Positions 61,181-61,876 of a stretch of 61,876 bases of DNA are shown in pieces. This DNA comes from Henriciella sp. (GTDB taxonomy: Bacteria; Pseudomonadota; Alphaproteobacteria; Caulobacterales; Hyphomonadaceae). The stretch lies in assembly GCA_002733705.1 (NCBI GenBank), contig NVWP01000035.1, forward strand, positions 1 through 61,876. The letters run 5' to 3'. How positions within the stretch are numbered: position 1 is the stretch's first letter; each line of letters begins with the position of its first letter. Below the pieces are notes generated by a model that was not told the DNA's origin, did not search any database, and saw only the letters and a list, made by a program, of their open reading frames with translations. Position numbers and translations under genes: made by a program.

Positions 61181-61294
61181 ATGACAGCAAACTGCCTCTG
61201 CGTACAGTTTCCGGATGGCAAGAACTGGACGGGCGAAGGTGCTTTTGACTTCCGCCGCGAGGGCTTCACCATCGGCCACGAGGCGCGCTGGTAG
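61181..61294 (+). CDS. possible 37-residue protein
   Basis: ATG frame reading MTANCLCVQFPDGKNWTGEG and then FDFRREGFTIGHEARW. Codon use is GC-rich at third positions, as in real genes of this genome. No Shine-Dalgarno is visible, and it lies 16 bases after the zinc-finger gene, so coupling is possible. Family unknown; a chance ORF remains possible. Confidence 0.4.
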   Translation: MTANCLCVQFPDGKNWTGEGAFDFRREGFTIGHEARW

Positions 61295-61300
61295 GGTGTC

Positions 61301-61621
61301 CTAGCTCGCCGCAGACAGGCGCATGAGCACAAGCCCCGACAGGATGAGCATGGCCGCCGCGATGCGCATCGGCGTCATGCTTTCACCCAGAAAGACGATA
61401 CCAAGCACGAATGCGCCCACCGCGCCAATGCCGGTCCAGACCGTATAGGCCGTCCCCAGCGGCAGGACCCGCATCGACCAGGACAGAAGCGTAAAGCTGG
61501 CTCCCATCGCCGCCAGCGTAATCACGCTGGGCCAGAGCCGGGTAAAACCGGCCGACTGTTTCATGAAATAGGCCCAGACCACTTCCAGCAGTCCGGCAAT
61601 AAAGAGAATGATCCACGCCAC
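61301..61621 (-). CDS. SMR-family transporter of the Gdx/SugE (guanidinium exporter) type
   Basis: 106 residues, four helices. The signature GLLEVVWAYFMKQSAGFTRLWPS and GTAYTVWTGIGAVGA matches Gdx/SugE proteins, with Glu13 as the proton/substrate site, rather than EmrE-type multidrug pumps. It exports guanidinium in exchange for protons. The 255-base region upstream holds one GC-rich hairpin with an ACGG loop. Confidence 0.88.
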   Translation of the reverse strand: MAWIILFIAGLLEVVWAYFMKQSAGFTRLWPSVITLAAMGASFTLLSWSMRVLPLGTAYTVWTGIGAVGAFVLGIVFLGESMTPMRIAAAMLILSGLVLMRLSAAS

Positions 61622-61644
61622 ACCGTGACCTCATGGGAAAAGCG

Positions 61645-61658
61645 CCGGGCCGTCCCGG
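61645..61658 (-). other. hairpin with ACGG tetraloop upstream of the Gdx-type gene
   Basis: On the minus strand CCGGG-ACGG-CCCGG, a 5-bp stem with an ACGR tetraloop. Guanidine-II (mini-ykkC) riboswitches consist of two such hairpins before guanidinium exporter genes. Only one clear copy is seen, so this is at best half of the motif. Confidence 0.25.
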
Positions 61659-61716
61659 ACTTCTCTCCCATGTGGGCGCGGACGTGGCCGGCCTTTCCGT
61701 ATTGTCTGGAAGCGTC

Positions 61717-61809
61717 CTAGTTCAGCCCCTCGCGGCCGATGGCATAGAAACGCTCACGGCGCTGGCGTTTCAGCTCTGTCGGAGAGAGGCCTTCCAGCTC
61801 ACCGAAAAC
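61717..61809 (-). pseudogene. AccA C-terminus-like fragment without start
   Basis: 30 codons ending in TAG: VFGELEGLSPTELKRQ then RRERFYAIGREGLN. It resembles the C-terminal end of acetyl-CoA carboxylase alpha subunit (compare the DLDVLSTEDLKNRR ending of E. coli AccA). In-frame stop TAG lies immediately upstream (61810-61812), so the frame is cut off from any start. A remnant or frameshifted end of a gene beyond the right edge. Confidence 0.42.
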
Positions 61810-61876
61810 CTATCAATCCTGAAGGAAAGCTAATTATTTGATCGTCTTTAACTTCGATCTCACCGAAGCGTGAGGT
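61799..61876 (-). pseudogene. FliW N-terminus-like fragment, cut by the window edge
   Basis: 25 codons plus stop TGA: TSRFGEIEVKDDQIISFPSG then LIGFR. FGEIEV, DQIISFPSGLIGF resemble the N-terminal part of flagellar assembly factor FliW. The coding is unusually AT-rich for this window. The frame ends abruptly after GF. The 9-base repeat TTCGGTGAG occurs at 61867 and again at 61806, at the junction with the AccA-like fragment. Could be a rearranged end, a pseudogene or an assembly artefact. Confidence 0.38.

Overview
The window is GC-rich, almost fully coding chromosomal DNA with no insertion sequence, prophage, CRISPR array or rRNA. It looks like an aerobic, heterotrophic alphaproteobacterium. 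The pointers are a RegB/RegA/SenC redox cluster, a CpdR response regulator, a PraR-like XRE regulator, COQ9 beside rpsU, the glnD-murJ-trpS order, an EcfG-type stress promoter and an intracellular PHB depolymerase. A marine Hyphomonadaceae-like lineage (Hyphomonas/Henriciella type) is my best guess; this is inference from gene content, not a database match.

Layout. 1-6 kb: beta-oxidation operon (acyl-CoA dehydrogenase, thiolase, FadJ-like enzyme) with two small membrane proteins and a downstream TetR regulator. 6-16 kb: OmpA-like lipoprotein behind an EcfG promoter, a divergent SRAP protein, esterase, TetR, M23 peptidase, FMO, two thioesterases, an MFS carrier and a GNAT-nitrilase fusion. 16-25 kb: recQ, an unrecognised vWA-lipoprotein/membrane-protein pair, HDAC-like deacetylase, MATE, pyrD, DUF952, an S24 repressor with a 9-bp-arm palindromic operator, and a LysR regulator. 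25-36 kb: a candidate sRNA, dps with an OxyR-type site, aspartate aminotransferase, uvrC-pgsA, NUDIX, a 26-codon membrane microprotein, antiporter, SDR, threonine aldolase, tRNA-Val(GAC), cpdR, N-formylglutamate amidohydrolase, and a second candidate sRNA on the minus strand.

36-49 kb: PraR-like regulator, hisN, glnD, murJ, trpS, PCu(A)C chaperone, phaZ, senC with divergent regB-regA, nth, DUF2244 and a CYP153-like P450. 49-62 kb: two oxidoreductases, DUF465, a GGDEF protein, purE-purK, VOC, DUF481, COQ9, rpsU, a frameshifted MATE transporter, an ABC-2 exporter, a DksA-like zinc finger, a Gdx/SugE-type SMR protein and, at the right edge, broken AccA-like and FliW-like reading frames.

Most interesting signals: (i) rpsU has no canonical start codon and appears to begin with AUC, 8 nt after a GGAG Shine-Dalgarno; (ii) two unannotated sRNA genes 10 kb apart share the 13-mer GCGTTTCCTCCCT next to small hairpins and strong terminators, suggesting a family of CCUCC anti-Shine-Dalgarno regulators; (iii) an SRAP protein keeps Cys2 but has lost three other family active-site residues; (iv) a translationally coupled vWA-lipoprotein/coiled-coil membrane protein pair of unknown function. 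No intergenic stretch exceeds about 300 bases; the larger ones are described below.
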